Assembly (NCBI GenBank): GCA_014763715.1
Contig: JACXUV010000017.1
Span: 1-51,296, forward strand
DNA: 51,296 nt
From: Rhodobacterales bacterium
GTDB lineage: Bacteria; Pseudomonadota; Alphaproteobacteria; Caulobacterales; Hyphomonadaceae
Direction of reading: 5' to 3'
The notes beneath the pieces were generated by a model. It searched no databases, had not been told where the DNA came from, and saw nothing but the letters and a program-made list of their open reading frames with translations. Made by a program: the position numbers and the translations under genes. Below, piece after piece: positions 1 to 9,001 of this stretch (position 1 is the stretch's first letter; every line of letters begins with the position of its first letter).

Positions 1-1286
1 TTCACCGGCATCCGGATCATCTGCGACATCAGAAAGTTTTCGAACCAGGGATAGTCCTCGTCCGCGAGGGCCAGCTCAAAGTCCTGCCTGCCAAGCTCTT
101 CGAGCAGCACCTGCGCCAGCATTGTGGCGACGATCCGCCCGACGCAGATATGTGCCCCGCCGCCGAATGTCGTAACGCCGCGCAGATTGCGGTCGAGCCG
201 GAATTCCTGCGGCGCTTCAAACACGGCGGGATCGTGATTTCCTGCCGCCCACAGCATCAGCACCTGCGCCCCCTTCGGGATCATCACGCCTTCATATTCG
301 ATATCGGCTAGGGCGTAGCGCTTCAGCCCGATGACGGGCGGCTCGCATCGCATGGCTTCCATGACGGCCGTGCCCGTTTTCTCCGGGCTGGCCTGAAGTT
401 CCGCCATGACATCGGGATAGCGCAGCAGTGTGAAGACCATGTTCGCCGCGCCGACTGCCGCCGTGTGGAAGGCATCGACCAGATTGCCCGCCAGCAGCTT
501 TCCGACATTTTCCGCAACCATCCCGGCAACATCCGGATCATTAGCGACGTCAACCTGCTTCAGGCTGGCGGCCAGGCTTTCCACAAGCGGATGGCTGCCG
601 GCGGCATGGCTGCGCATCACCGCCGTTTCGATGATCTGCCCATATGCCCGCATCCCCTCATCGGCCAGCAGAACGGCGTCCATTGTCAGGGTCAGATGGA
701 ACATGTTGGTCATGCCGTCGATGGCGACGGCCAGTTGTGCCTGCTCGTCCTGTGTCAGGCCGATCAGGCGGCCCCAGAAGCGCAAGGTCAGCTGTCCGGC
801 AACATCGGCGGCGAAGTCGATCTCGTCCCGCGTTTTCACTTCGTCCAGGATCTCCCGGACAACCTCCCGTGCGGTCTCCTCCATCTGTGCGGCCTGTTTG
901 GGGTTCAGCTCGCGCCAGAGCGTCATCCGCATGGGACCGTGAACCGGCGGGTTTTGCGTAAACACCTGGTTCGAAATGACGCGCCCGATACCGTCGCCGG
1001 GCAGGGCGGGGCCGTCGGGGTCGCGTGTGTGAAGCCCCGGAAACATCGCGTGCGGTGGAACGGCTCCTAGCTCCGGCATCGCCCCCAGCACCCGCAGGTC
1101 CTCATGGCGATAGACGACCAGCTCATTATAGTCCGTGCGGAGGAGGCGAGGCATCTCCGGCGCGAAAGCCGCCGCGCAGAAGGCCTGGAAACTGTTCCGC
1201 CCGCCCGTAAACCCGAAGGATTCGATGGAGGTCAGAGACGCGATCGCGGCGGGCGCGCCAGCTTGCGGATCAGGATATTCGGTCAT
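1..1286 (-). CDS. Cytochrome P450, 3' end cut by window edge
   Basis: Heme-thiolate monooxygenase. About 428 residues are visible, so only a few C-terminal residues should be missing. The reading frame starts at an ATG (complement of 1284-1286) with MTEYPDPQAG. Diagnostic elements are the K-helix ExxR (EAMR, followed by CEPPVIGLKRYA) and the heme-binding loop FGGGAHICVG near residue 385, whose Cys is the iron ligand. The I-helix segment reads LLAGNLVDAFHTAAVG: the Thr is present, but the acid that usually precedes it is a His. There is no signal peptide or membrane anchor, so it is a soluble bacterial-type P450 needing separate redox partners, none of which are visible here. The substrate cannot be told from sequence. 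Family assignment is firm. Confidence 0.93.
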   Translation of the reverse strand, partial: MTEYPDPQAGAPAAIASLTSIESFGFTGGRNSFQAFCAAAFAPEMPRLLRTDYNELVVYRHEDLRVLGAMPELGAVPPHAMFPGLHTRDPDGPALPGDGIGRVISNQVFTQNPPVHGPMRMTLWRELNPKQAAQMEETAREVVREILDEVKTRDEIDFAADVAGQLTLRFWGRLIGLTQDEQAQLAVAIDGMTNMFHLTLTMDAVLLADEGMRAYGQIIETAVMRSHAAGSHPLVESLAASLKQVDVANDPDVAGMVAENVGKLLAGNLVDAFHTAAVGAANMVFTLLRYPDVMAELQASPEKTGTAVMEAMRCEPPVIGLKRYALADIEYEGVMIPKGAQVLMLWAAGNHDPAVFEAPQEFRLDRNLRGVTTFGGGAHICVGRIVATMLAQVLLEELGRQDFELALADEDYPWFENFLMSQMIRMPV

Positions 1287-1402
1287 GACAGGAGCCCCCA
1301 TAAGATAGCGAAAGCTACTATATCTGGCCGAGCGTCATGCACAACCGCAATTTTTACCGATGGATTGAGGGCTTTTTTGAGGGCGCAGAAGGCCGCCCGG
1401 GC

Positions 1403-2059
1403 TTAGCCGATGGCCTCCCGCGCCATTGCGAACACATCCTCGAACATCTCCGCCGTCAGGCGGCCGGTGTTCGTGTTGTAGCGGGAGCAGTGATAGCTTG
1501 AGACAAGCAGGTAATCCCGCCGGCCAACGCTCACCTCATACCTTGTTCCGTGCCCGAACGGATAATCCTTCAGCTTCAGGCCGAGCGCGCGCACGGTGGA
1601 GTCGTGGCTGATCTTGCCAAGGCAGAGCATGACTTTCAGCTTCGGCAACGCCTCGATACGTGAGAGCAGGAAGGGGCGGCAGGCATTGATCTCGGCGCCG
1701 ACGGGCTTGTTCTCCGGCGGCACGCAGCGCACGGCGTTGGTGATCATCGCGCCGGTCAACTTCAGCCCGTCGTCCGGGCTCGCGGCGAACTTGCCTTTGG
1801 AGAAGCCGAACTTGTCGATGGTCGCGTAGAGCAGGTCGCCCGCCCAGTCGCCGGTAAATGGCCGCCCCGTACGGTTCGCCCCGGTCACGCCTGGCGCGAG
1901 GCCGATGATCAGCAGTTCCGCCTTCTCATCGCCAAAGCTCGGCACCGCACCGTTGAACCAGGTGGGCTCCTTGGCCGCGACGGCATGGCGATAGTCCACA
2001 AGGCGCGGACACAGCGCGCAATCCTTCGGCGCTTCGGGCGGGTAGGGCGTGTTTGTCAT
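1403..2059 (-). CDS. Uracil-DNA glycosylase, family 5 (UDGb-like)
   Basis: Excises uracil and other deaminated bases from DNA in base-excision repair. The 218-residue protein has the family 4/5 architecture: two N-terminal cysteines (C14, C17 in DCALCPRL) plus two in NAVRCVPPE and NACRPFL, expected to hold a 4Fe-4S cluster. Motif 1 is GLAPGVTGANRTGRPFTGD, which lacks the catalytic acid of other families and is typical of family 5. Motif 2 is SYHCSRYNTNTGRLT, with Cys where HPS is more usual. It lies 6 bp downstream of the gene at 2066-2536 on the same strand, suggesting co-transcription. Confidence 0.9.
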   Translation of the reverse strand: MTNTPYPPEAPKDCALCPRLVDYRHAVAAKEPTWFNGAVPSFGDEKAELLIIGLAPGVTGANRTGRPFTGDWAGDLLYATIDKFGFSKGKFAASPDDGLKLTGAMITNAVRCVPPENKPVGAEINACRPFLLSRIEALPKLKVMLCLGKISHDSTVRALGLKLKDYPFGHGTRYEVSVGRRDYLLVSSYHCSRYNTNTGRLTAEMFEDVFAMAREAIG

Positions 2060-2065
2060 AGGGAA

Positions 2066-2536
2066 CTATCTGGCGCGATTCGCGCCTTCGTCCTGCGTGT
2101 CAGCCTGTTTCGCGCGCAGCTTGTCCGCCGCTGCAATCAGACGTTCGCGGTTTTTCTTGGTGTCTCCGTCGAGCGCTATGTAAGTGACAATGATGCCTGC
2201 TATGGGAATGGCCGCAAACATGCCGATGACTGCGAAGGTGAAGATCGACTGGATGATGGCTCCCAGTATCTCAGTTAGATTCCTGCCCTGAATAACCGCG
2301 TCTACAGCACCAACGACCACTGGCACCAACAACATGGCGAAAATGATCAACAGCGCGCCAAGCCCGTAACTAAGGCTTGATCTGTCCCCGCTCGGCGTGA
2401 AGTTAACCTGGCTGTATTCGGCCCAGCTGTAGACTTTCTCGCCAGTATTCGCGCCGGTCTTGGTACGGCGTCCCCGGCGCCTTAGCAGCCTTTTCAGGCC
2501 TTCGGATTTTGTGTGTCTGTGCGGGTCCCCCGCCAT
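2066..2536 (-). CDS. Hypothetical two-pass membrane protein
   Basis: The 156-residue protein has no family that I recognise. I chose the ATG at 2536 because a strong ribosome-binding site (GGAGG, 8 bp upstream) precedes it; longer readings would run into recQ. The N-terminus is basic (KRLLRRRGRRTK). Two hydrophobic segments follow, roughly residues 58-80 and 90-122, the second Ile/Val/Ala rich. The C-terminal tail is charged (KKNRERLIAAADKLRAKQ) and may be helical. It is the first gene of a probable pair with the downstream uracil-DNA glycosylase and is divergent from recQ, about 110 bp away. Function unknown. Confidence 0.65.
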   Translation of the reverse strand: MAGDPHRHTKSEGLKRLLRRRGRRTKTGANTGEKVYSWAEYSQVNFTPSGDRSSLSYGLGALLIIFAMLLVPVVVGAVDAVIQGRNLTEILGAIIQSIFTFAVIGMFAAIPIAGIIVTYIALDGDTKKNRERLIAAADKLRAKQADTQDEGANRAR

Positions 2537-2645
2537 ATGCTTCGTCCTCCACAACTGACATGGGGAACCTTGCGCAACCTGCAAGAGCAAATCAGTGCGC
2601 ACCCGCCCACTTGCCCCGACTCGCGGCGCTCGCCACAACAGGCCC

Positions 2646-4478
2646 ATGCCTGCTGCCCCAACCCTCGATGATGCCCGCGCGCTGTTGAAGCGCGTGTATG
2701 GCTATGAGGCGTTCCGTGGCCTGCAGGAGGATGTGATCGCCGATGCGCTGGCGGGGCGTGACGCGCTGGCCGTCTTGCCGACCGGCGGCGGCAAGTCGCT
2801 CTGCTACCAGATCCCGGCGCTGCTACGCCCCGGCGTCGGCCTTGTTGTCTCACCGCTGATCGCGCTGATGGCGGATCAGGTGGACGCGCTGAAACAGGCG
2901 GGCGTACGCGCCGAACGGCTCGACAGCTCGATGGATTTCTCCGCCCGCGCCGACGCCCTCGACGCGGCCCAGCGCGGCGAGATGGACCTGCTCTATGTGT
3001 CTCCGGAAGCGCTCGGCACCGGTCTTGCGGACCGCCTTGCGAAGATGAACATCTCCCTCATCGCGGTCGACGAGGCGCACTGTGTCAGCCAGTGGGGGCA
3101 TGATTTCCGTCCGGACTATCGTGCCCTTGGGCGGCTGAAGGATCTCTTCCCCGGTGTGCCGCGCCTGGCCGTCACGGCGACAGCGGATGCGAAGACGCGC
3201 GAAGACATCCTCGCCCAGCTGAACCTGACGAAGCCCTCCGTGCACGTCTCAAGCTTCGACCGGCCGAACCTCGCTCTCGCCGCCGAACCCAAAGAGGGCA
3301 ATCGCACGCAGCGCGTCGTCAGCCTCGTCAAGGCGCGGCCGGGCCTCTCCGGCATCGTCTATTGCGCCACACGCAATGCCACCGAAGATCTTGCGGATGC
3401 GCTGGAAAAGGCAGGTATCCCGGCGCTCGCCTATCATGCCGGGCTCGACGCGAATGTGCGGGCCGAACGTCAGCGCCGCTTCCTGCTGGAAGATGGCCTC
3501 ACCATGTGCGCCACGGTCGCCTTCGGCATGGGCGTCGACAAGCCGGACGTGCGCTTCGTCATCCATGCCGATCCGCCGAAAACGATCGAGGCCTACTGGC
3601 AGGAAGTCGGCCGGGCAGGGCGCGACGGCGAACCTGCCGAAGGCATCGCGCTTTATGGCCCGGCAGACCTGCGCCGCTCCCTCAGCTGGACCTATGAGAG
3701 TGATGCCCCGGACGAGGTGAAGCGTGTCCAGATTTCCAAGACGCGCCAGCTGTTCGCCTTTTTCGATGGCGACGATTGCCGCCGCCGCGCCGTGCGCCGC
3801 TATTTTGGGGAAGAGACCACCGAGACTTGTGGTGTGTGCGACATCTGCCGGGGCGAGGGCGGGGAGAGCCATGATGCTACCCGCTGGGCGCAGATGGCTG
3901 TCTCGGCCGTGCTGCGCTGTGGTCAGCGTGTCGGGCGGGGGCGCCTCGTCCAGCACTTGCTGGGGCAGGCGAAGGATGGCCTCGATGAGGAACTGTCGGC
4001 CCAGTCCACCTTCGGGATTGGGGCGGAGCTGCCCAAACAGGGCTGGAACCGCATTTTCGATGCGTTGCTTTACGATGGCATGCTGGCCGAAGGCGGCGAT
4101 GCGATGCGCCCCATCGTGATGGTGCCGGATGCTGACGCGGCGCGGGCCCTGTTCAAGGGAGAGCGGACGCTCTTCCTGCGGGCTGATCCGGCCGGGGCAC
4201 GCCGCCGCAAGGCGTCACGCCTCGCCAGTGGCGGACTGCAGGATGACCTCTCAACACGAGACCAGACCCTGTTCGAGGCACTACGCCAGTGGCGGACGGA
4301 AACGGCCAAGGCCCGCGGCGTCCCGCCTTACGTCATCTTCCACGACCGCACCCTCGCCGAAATCGCCCGCGAACGCCCGGACAGCCCCGAAGCGCTGCGC
4401 GAGATCAGTGGTGTCGGCGAGAAGAAGGCCCAGCGCTACGCCGAGGATGTTGCGCGGATCGTTGCCGAAGCGGCCTAG
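2646..4478 (+). CDS. recQ: ATP-dependent DNA helicase RecQ
   Basis: 3'-5' SF2 helicase for recombination and replication-fork repair. The 610 residues run in the classic order. Helicase core: Walker [13 protein letters not shown] near residue 45, DEAH box [14 protein letters not shown], and motif VI in [12 protein letters not shown]. Zinc-binding RecQ-Ct region: cysteines in [12 protein letters not shown] with an upstream Arg-rich [11 protein letters not shown]. Winged helix follows. C-terminal HRDC domain: [17 protein letters not shown] through [14 protein letters not shown]. The frame is open upstream to 2595, but the family N-terminus matches the ATG at 2646; the ribosome site there is weak. 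Its TAG stop overlaps the stop of the convergent membrane-protein gene by 4 bp. Confidence 0.96.
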   Translation: MPAAPTLDDARALLKRVYGYEAFRGLQEDVIADALAGRDALAVLPTGGGKSLCYQIPALLRPGVGLVVSPLIALMADQVDALKQAGVRAERLDSSMDFSARADALDAAQRGEMDLLYVSPEALGTGLADRLAKMNISLIAVDEAHCVSQWGHDFRPDYRALGRLKDLFPGVPRLAVTATADAKTREDILAQLNLTKPSVHVSSFDRPNLALAAEPKEGNRTQRVVSLVKARPGLSGIVYCATRNATEDLADALEKAGIPALAYHAGLDANVRAERQRRFLLEDGLTMCATVAFGMGVDKPDVRFVIHADPPKTIEAYWQEVGRAGRDGEPAEGIALYGPADLRRSLSWTYESDAPDEVKRVQISKTRQLFAFFDGDDCRRRAVRRYFGEETTETCGVCDICRGEGGESHDATRWAQMAVSAVLRCGQRVGRGRLVQHLLGQAKDGLDEELSAQSTFGIGAELPKQGWNRIFDALLYDGMLAEGGDAMRPIVMVPDADAARALFKGERTLFLRADPAGARRRKASRLASGGLQDDLSTRDQTLFEALRQWRTETAKARGVPPYVIFHDRTLAEIARERPDSPEALREISGVGEKKAQRYAEDVARIVAEAA

Positions 4479-5275
4479 TCGGCTTGGGTTTCCCGTGCCG
4501 GGGCGACGCCCAGCGTCAGGCCGCCAAGCCGCAGGACCAGCGCATAAAGGAAATAGCCCGCGCCGATATATTCCATGCATTCCTGCGCGGTCGTCAGCAG
4601 GGCATGCCCGAGAGAAACGTCCGCCAGCGCGATGCCGTCTGCCAGTACGTCCGGCCCGGTCCCGCTCACATTGGCGCTTTCGAGAATCTCGATGCCCAGC
4701 GCGCCCGAAACAAAGATCGCCCCGCCAATGACAAAGCGGATCTGCGAGGCGCGGTCGACCTTCAGGAACCAGGGCAGCAGCACAGCCGCGGCGATGAGGA
4801 GGGCAACGCTGTACGGCAGCATCCAGGCGTATTCCGGCACCCAGTCGGCTTGCAGCAGCTGCGAGGTCGGGCCGCTGGTCATTTCGTGCAGGCCGATATT
4901 CTCGTCGAAGCCGAGAAAGGCAAAGATGGCGCACATCACCCACCAGCCTGCAGCCTGTCTGCGGCCACCGGGACGGAAATACGCATTGGCCGCCAGCATG
5001 GCGCTGCAGGCAAACAGTTCGAGTGTGGCGACCAGGGTGGGGAAGTTCATCTCATCGTTCAGATTGAACTTCTCCGCCAGGCCGAAGAGGTAACCACGCC
5101 CGAAACCGAAATTCATGGTCAGCACGAATACGTGCGCCAGCAGCAAGGGCACGCCGACCATTGCCAGGCCAAGCGCGATGCTGCGCGCGCTGATATGCAG
5201 GCTGCCGGGTGTTTTCGCGTTTGCGTGCCGGGCCTGTGCGCCTGCCTGTGATGTCGTGCTGGTGATGCTTGTCAT
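4475..5275 (-). CDS. Hypothetical polytopic membrane protein
   Basis: About 266 residues with roughly six or seven predicted membrane segments, so an inner-membrane protein. A short motif, FDENIGLHE, sits at a membrane boundary after about residue 120, and another acidic/aromatic cluster ([15 protein letters not shown]) occurs near the C-terminus. These could be metal or proton ligands, but that is speculation. The ATG at 5275 begins [14 protein letters not shown]; an ATG at 5311 in frame would add 12 residues and cannot be excluded. An AT-rich patch at about 5323-5355 is a plausible promoter region. No family recognised. It converges on recQ with a 4-bp CTAG stop overlap. Confidence 0.7.
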   Translation of the reverse strand: MTSITSTTSQAGAQARHANAKTPGSLHISARSIALGLAMVGVPLLLAHVFVLTMNFGFGRGYLFGLAEKFNLNDEMNFPTLVATLELFACSAMLAANAYFRPGGRRQAAGWWVMCAIFAFLGFDENIGLHEMTSGPTSQLLQADWVPEYAWMLPYSVALLIAAAVLLPWFLKVDRASQIRFVIGGAIFVSGALGIEILESANVSGTGPDVLADGIALADVSLGHALLTTAQECMEYIGAGYFLYALVLRLGGLTLGVAPARETQAD

Positions 5276-5493
5276 GCGAAATCTGCCGCCCCTGCCTGAT
5301 GAGGCGGGCACTCATACATCAAAGTATTTAAAACTATACGATAAAAAGTCCTTATTTTGTAGGATCGGGTTGGCCGGATGTCCTTGGCGGCACACGCAAT
5401 TCTATCCCACGCTTCCAGCATACCCGCCCTTGACCCCGGCGCCGGGGCACCGCACCTATACCTTCGTAAGAATCCCCGCGAACCGGAGACACC

Positions 5494-6102
5494 ATGGACT
5501 ATTCTGCCCGCGAGCCCCGCCTCGACGACGAGAATGACGAGAAGAAGGCTTCCGAGCCGAACGCCTTCCTTGAGGAAGCGCTGTTCAAGGCCCGCACCAT
5601 CCTGCTGACCGGGGGAATTGACTTCCTGCAGGCCCGCCGCGTTTGCGAGCGCCTGCTGGCCCTGTCTTCGGAAAACGACAAGCCGATCCTGCTGGTCCTG
5701 TCCTCTCCGGGCGGTCACGTCGAATCCGGCGACATGATCCACGACATGATCAAGTTCGTGCCGGCGCCTGTGAAGATCCTCGGCACTGGCTGGTGCGCCT
5801 CCGCCGGCGCGCTGATCTATTCGGCGGCGAAGAAGGAAAACCGCTACGCCCTGCCGAACACCCGCTTCCTGCTTCATGAACCGCGTGGCGGCGTTGGCGG
5901 CCAGGCGACGGACGTGGAAATCCAGGCCCGCGAGATCATCAAGATGCGTGAGCGCCTGAACCGGATCTTCGCGGCTGCCACCGGCAAGTCCTATGAGAAG
6001 ATCAAGGAAGACACCGACCGTGATTTCTGGATGAGCGCGCAGGAAGCTGTCGATTACGGCCTCGTCCACAAGATCGTCAGCCACCACAGCGAGATCGTCT
6101 GA
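5494..6102 (+). CDS. ClpP-like serine protease (Clp/crotonase fold)
   Basis: 202 residues related to the proteolytic subunit of Clp. The catalytic triad can be matched. Ser is in GWCASAGALIYSA, where true ClpP has GQAASMGA. His is in RFLLHEPRGGVGGQ, and Asp is in DTDRDFWMSAQEAVDYG. The N-terminal 25 residues are charged and rich in Asp/Glu/Lys, longer than the short ClpP propeptide. The deviating Ser motif suggests a paralogue of the ClpP-like proteins found beside a canonical ClpP in many alphaproteobacteria; it may be an accessory or modified subunit. No clpX or tig lies beside it, so it is not the canonical clpPX locus. ATG follows CCGGAGACACC. Confidence 0.85.
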   Translation: MDYSAREPRLDDENDEKKASEPNAFLEEALFKARTILLTGGIDFLQARRVCERLLALSSENDKPILLVLSSPGGHVESGDMIHDMIKFVPAPVKILGTGWCASAGALIYSAAKKENRYALPNTRFLLHEPRGGVGGQATDVEIQAREIIKMRERLNRIFAAATGKSYEKIKEDTDRDFWMSAQEAVDYGLVHKIVSHHSEIV

Positions 6103-6132
6103 TCCTGCTGTGGGCCCGGCAGGGCGGCGCGG

Positions 6133-6148
6133 TTAACCTGTTGCTAAC
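6133..6148. promoter_or_regulatory. Candidate CtrA-type box before hybrid kinase
   Basis: TTAA (6133-6136), seven bases, then CTAAC (6144-6148). This is one mismatch from the alphaproteobacterial CtrA consensus TTAA-N7-TTAA(C). A related half-site (GTTAGC, 6154-6159) also makes an inverted repeat with GCTAAC. The site is about 73 bp upstream of the kinase start, a position compatible with promoter control. Inference from motif only. Confidence 0.4.
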
Positions 6149-6184
6149 CAAAAGTTAGCGGCCTCTCAATCATTCCCGGCGATT

Positions 6185-6213
6185 GTCTCTCTTCTGTTTG
6201 ACTGAAGAGAGAC
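6185..6213 (+). promoter_or_regulatory. Perfect 10-bp inverted repeat covering kinase ribosome site
   Basis: GTCTCTCTTC (6185-6194) and GAAGAGAGAC (6204-6213) are perfect complements around a 9-nt loop. The second arm contains the only purine-rich Shine-Dalgarno-like stretch before the ATG at 6221. In RNA the hairpin would hide the ribosome site; in DNA it could be an operator. Confidence 0.55.
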
Positions 6214-6220
6214 CGCCCGC

Positions 6221-7849
6221 ATGCTCGCGCGCGTCGAGGACATCTGTTTGCCCATTCCGCCGGTTGCGGCGGATACCAATTGCGCAGCTGCGCTCAGCCT
6301 TTTCCTGTCCGATACATCCCTGTTCGCCTTGCCCCTGCGGGGAGAGGACGGCGTGCTGACGCTCGTCACCCGTGCGAAGGTAACTGAGGCGATGGCTGGT
6401 CCAGAGGCGCGCACCGTGTGGGCTTCCCAGCCGGTCTCCCTGCTTGCCACTGAAACACCGCTGACCATCGAAGCCGGTACGCCTGCGGGCCTTGCCGCCA
6501 GCAAGGCCGCCACGACATGCCCCGCCGCGCTTGGGGAGGGCATCATCGTGATGCAGGAGGGCGCCTATCGCGGCCTGATCAGCCCTCTGGCGCTGACACA
6601 GGCCATCGCCACGGAGAATGCCGCCCGCGCCCGCACGCTGGGCCAGGCGGCCCGGCGCATGGAAGCGGCGAAGGCGCGCCTCAACACTGCCGCCCGCGAG
6701 AAGGCGGACTTCCTTGCCTTCCTGGGCCATGAGATCCGCACCCCGCTGACCGGCATCCTCGGCGTGGCAGACCTGCTGCAGGACAGTGTCTCTGGCGGGG
6801 AGCCGAAGCGTCTCGCTCGCACGATTTCCCAGAGTGGGCACCATCTGGAGCGCCTGCTGAACGACCTGCTGGACCTTTCGCGCCTCGAAGCCGGGAAGAT
6901 GCCGCTGCATGCGGCGCCGTTCGATCTGGACGAGTTCGCTGCCGAGGCCCGTGAAGTCTGGCAGCCACGGACTGAAGGCAAACGCGTGGCCCTCCGGATC
7001 CATGTTGAAGAAGGTACGCCGCGGATCGAGGCCGACGCGCTGCGTCTGCGCCAGATCCTGTTCAACCTGATGAGCAATGCGCTGAAGTTTACCGAGCGCG
7101 GACATGTTGATGTGACGCTCGCCACATGGCGGGATGAGTCTTCCCTCCGTTTGCGGATGAGTGTTTCCGACACGGGGTGTGGCATCTCTGATAAGGACAA
7201 GGCCCGCCTGTTTGAGGCGTTCGAGCAGGCCAGCGCCACCACCGCGCATACGCATGGCGGGTCCGGTCTCGGGCTGGCCATTGCCAAATCACTGGCCAGG
7301 GCGATGGGCGGAACGATCACGCTGGCCGACAATCCTGACGGTGGCAGCATCTTCACGGTCGACCTGCCGGTGCAGAAGGCCGGACCGCGCCTTGTCGCTG
7401 CGACGGCACCGGAAAAACCGGCCCGCCCGCAGATGGGCAAGTTCGAACTCGGCCGTATCCTGGTGATCGAGGATCACGCGGCCAGCGCTCTTGTGATTAC
7501 AGAGGCGCTGCGGGCTGCTGGCTGGGACGTGGATCATGCCCCGTCTGCCGCACTGGCGCGGGATTACCTGTTCGATGTGGCCTATCAGGCCATCCTCACA
7601 GACATTCACCTGCCGGATGAGAGCGGGGACCTGATCCTCCGTACCCTGCGCACAGTGCCGGGGCCGAATGCGAATGCACCCGTTCTGGCCGTGACCGCAG
7701 ACCTGACTGATGCGCGCCGCATGGCGTGCCGGTCAGCGGGCTTTGTCGCCATGATCGAAAAGCCCATCCGCCCTCGCACCCTGGTCGCCACGCTTGCCGA
7801 CATCCTGATGATGGGCGACAGCCCGGACGCCTGGGCTAAAGTAAGCTAG
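6221..7849 (+). CDS. Hybrid sensor histidine kinase / response regulator
   Basis: A 542-residue soluble signalling protein. Residues 1-125 show two CBS-like halves (FALPLRGEDGVLTLVTRAKV and GIIVMQEGAYRGLISPLAL), a possible ligand-sensing module, followed by a helical linker. HisKA carries the phosphoacceptor H170 in FLGHEIRTPLTG. HATPase_c has the N box (LFNLMSNALKFTE), G1 (SDTGCGISD) and G2 (GGSGLGLAIAKSLA). The C-terminal receiver (about 405-535) has its phosphoacceptor D461 in ILTDIHLPDESG and K514 in MIEKPIRP. No transmembrane segment or HPt domain is present, so phosphate must pass to a separate partner. A SD-hiding hairpin and a CtrA-like box lie upstream. Confidence 0.93.
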   Translation: MLARVEDICLPIPPVAADTNCAAALSLFLSDTSLFALPLRGEDGVLTLVTRAKVTEAMAGPEARTVWASQPVSLLATETPLTIEAGTPAGLAASKAATTCPAALGEGIIVMQEGAYRGLISPLALTQAIATENAARARTLGQAARRMEAAKARLNTAAREKADFLAFLGHEIRTPLTGILGVADLLQDSVSGGEPKRLARTISQSGHHLERLLNDLLDLSRLEAGKMPLHAAPFDLDEFAAEAREVWQPRTEGKRVALRIHVEEGTPRIEADALRLRQILFNLMSNALKFTERGHVDVTLATWRDESSLRLRMSVSDTGCGISDKDKARLFEAFEQASATTAHTHGGSGLGLAIAKSLARAMGGTITLADNPDGGSIFTVDLPVQKAGPRLVAATAPEKPARPQMGKFELGRILVIEDHAASALVITEALRAAGWDVDHAPSAALARDYLFDVAYQAILTDIHLPDESGDLILRTLRTVPGPNANAPVLAVTADLTDARRMACRSAGFVAMIEKPIRPRTLVATLADILMMGDSPDAWAKVS

Positions 7850-7895
7850 GCCAGCTGCTACTTGTGCCTCATCGACAGGCGCCTAAATATGCGGG

Positions 7896-8903
7896 ATGCA
7901 GAAATTCTCGCTCCTCGATCTCGCGCCCGTTCCTGAAGGCAAGACAGCGGCTGATGCGCTCGCCAATTCCGTCAGCCTGGCGCAGGCCGCCGAGAAGGCC
8001 GGATACACAAGGTTCTGGCTTGCCGAACATCACAACATGCCGGGTATCGCCAGTGCCGCGACGGCCGTGCTGATTGGCCATGTGGCTGCGGCGACGTCCA
8101 CCATGCGGATCGGGGCAGGCGGCATCATGCTGCCCAATCATGCGCCGCTGGTCGTGGCCGAACAGTTCGGCACGCTCGCCACGCTGTTTCCCGGCCGGAT
8201 TGACCTTGGCCTTGGCCGCGCGCCCGGGACGGACATGCAGACGGTCCGCGCGCTGCGCCGCCACATGTCCGCCGCCGACACGTTCCCGCAGGATGTGCAG
8301 GAACTGATCGCCTATTTCGGGGACGATGCGGAAAGCATGCCCGTCCGCGCCGTTCCTGGCGCAGGTACGCATGTGCCCATCTGGATCCTCGGCTCCAGCC
8401 TCTATGGCGCGCAAGTGGCGGCCTATTATGGCCTGCCATACGCCTTTGCCTCTCACTTCGCTCCGGCCATGCTGGAACAGGCACTCTCGGTCTATCGCTC
8501 GACGTTCAGGCCTTCGGCCTTCCTCCAGAAGCCTTATGCGATGGTGGCCGCAGGCGTATGTGCTGCGGAGACTGACGAGGAGGCGCAGTTCCTGCGTTCG
8601 TCTCAGATCCTCGCCTTTGCGCGCCTGCGCACGGGGCGGCCCGGAAAACTGCCGCTGCCGGTCGACGATGTATCTGCCGAAGTGCCTGACGCGGTCATGG
8701 CGCAGGTCCGTCAGGCCATGTCCTGCTCGGCCACCGGCTCACCGGAGAGTGTGCGTCAGCAACTGTCTGCCATCATTGAAAAGCACCAGCCCGACGAACT
8801 GATGATCACCGGCATGATCCACGACCATTCCGCCCGGCTGAAATCCTTCGACATCGCCGCAGAGATCCTGAGAGACCTGACCGCCCAGCCGGAAACCGCC
8901 TGA
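7896..8903 (+). CDS. LLM-class flavin-dependent oxidoreductase (luciferase-like)
   Basis: 335 residues of the bacterial luciferase-like monooxygenase family, closest in pattern to the YhbW/MsnO8 type. Typical segments are [19 protein letters not shown] at the N-terminus, [37 protein letters not shown] and [13 protein letters not shown], which form the FMN-binding TIM barrel. It would use reduced flavin and oxygen on an unknown substrate. It follows the histidine kinase by 46 bp and may share its transcript. The ATG at 7896 matches the family start. Just past the stop a GGCGCC-AGGAA-GGCGCC hairpin (8917-8933) is present but lacks a T-run. Confidence 0.9.
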   Translation: MQKFSLLDLAPVPEGKTAADALANSVSLAQAAEKAGYTRFWLAEHHNMPGIASAATAVLIGHVAAATSTMRIGAGGIMLPNHAPLVVAEQFGTLATLFPGRIDLGLGRAPGTDMQTVRALRRHMSAADTFPQDVQELIAYFGDDAESMPVRAVPGAGTHVPIWILGSSLYGAQVAAYYGLPYAFASHFAPAMLEQALSVYRSTFRPSAFLQKPYAMVAAGVCAAETDEEAQFLRSSQILAFARLRTGRPGKLPLPVDDVSAEVPDAVMAQVRQAMSCSATGSPESVRQQLSAIIEKHQPDELMITGMIHDHSARLKSFDIAAEILRDLTAQPETA

Positions 8904-8934
8904 CGCGCTGGAAAGGGCGCCAGGAAGGCGCCTG

Positions 8935-8976
8935 TACATGGTGTATACATGGTCTTTATATGGTGTTTTACATGGT
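8935..8976. repeat. Four TA(C/T)ATGGT repeats at 11-12 nt spacing
   Basis: Copies begin at 8935, 8946, 8957 and 8969 (three TACATGGT, one TATATGGT). The spacing of about one helical turn puts all four on the same face of DNA. The array ends 26 bp before the DUF983 start. It may be a repressor or activator binding array; in RNA it would also supply several AUG codons. Confidence 0.6.
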
Positions 8977-9001
8977 CCCCAGCGGGGGTAGGGTGCCGCC
9001 C

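Noticed and set aside
8917-8933. GGCGCC-AGGAA-GGCGCC hairpin as terminator of the luciferase-like gene
   Set aside because: No T-run follows, so it does not meet the intrinsic terminator pattern.
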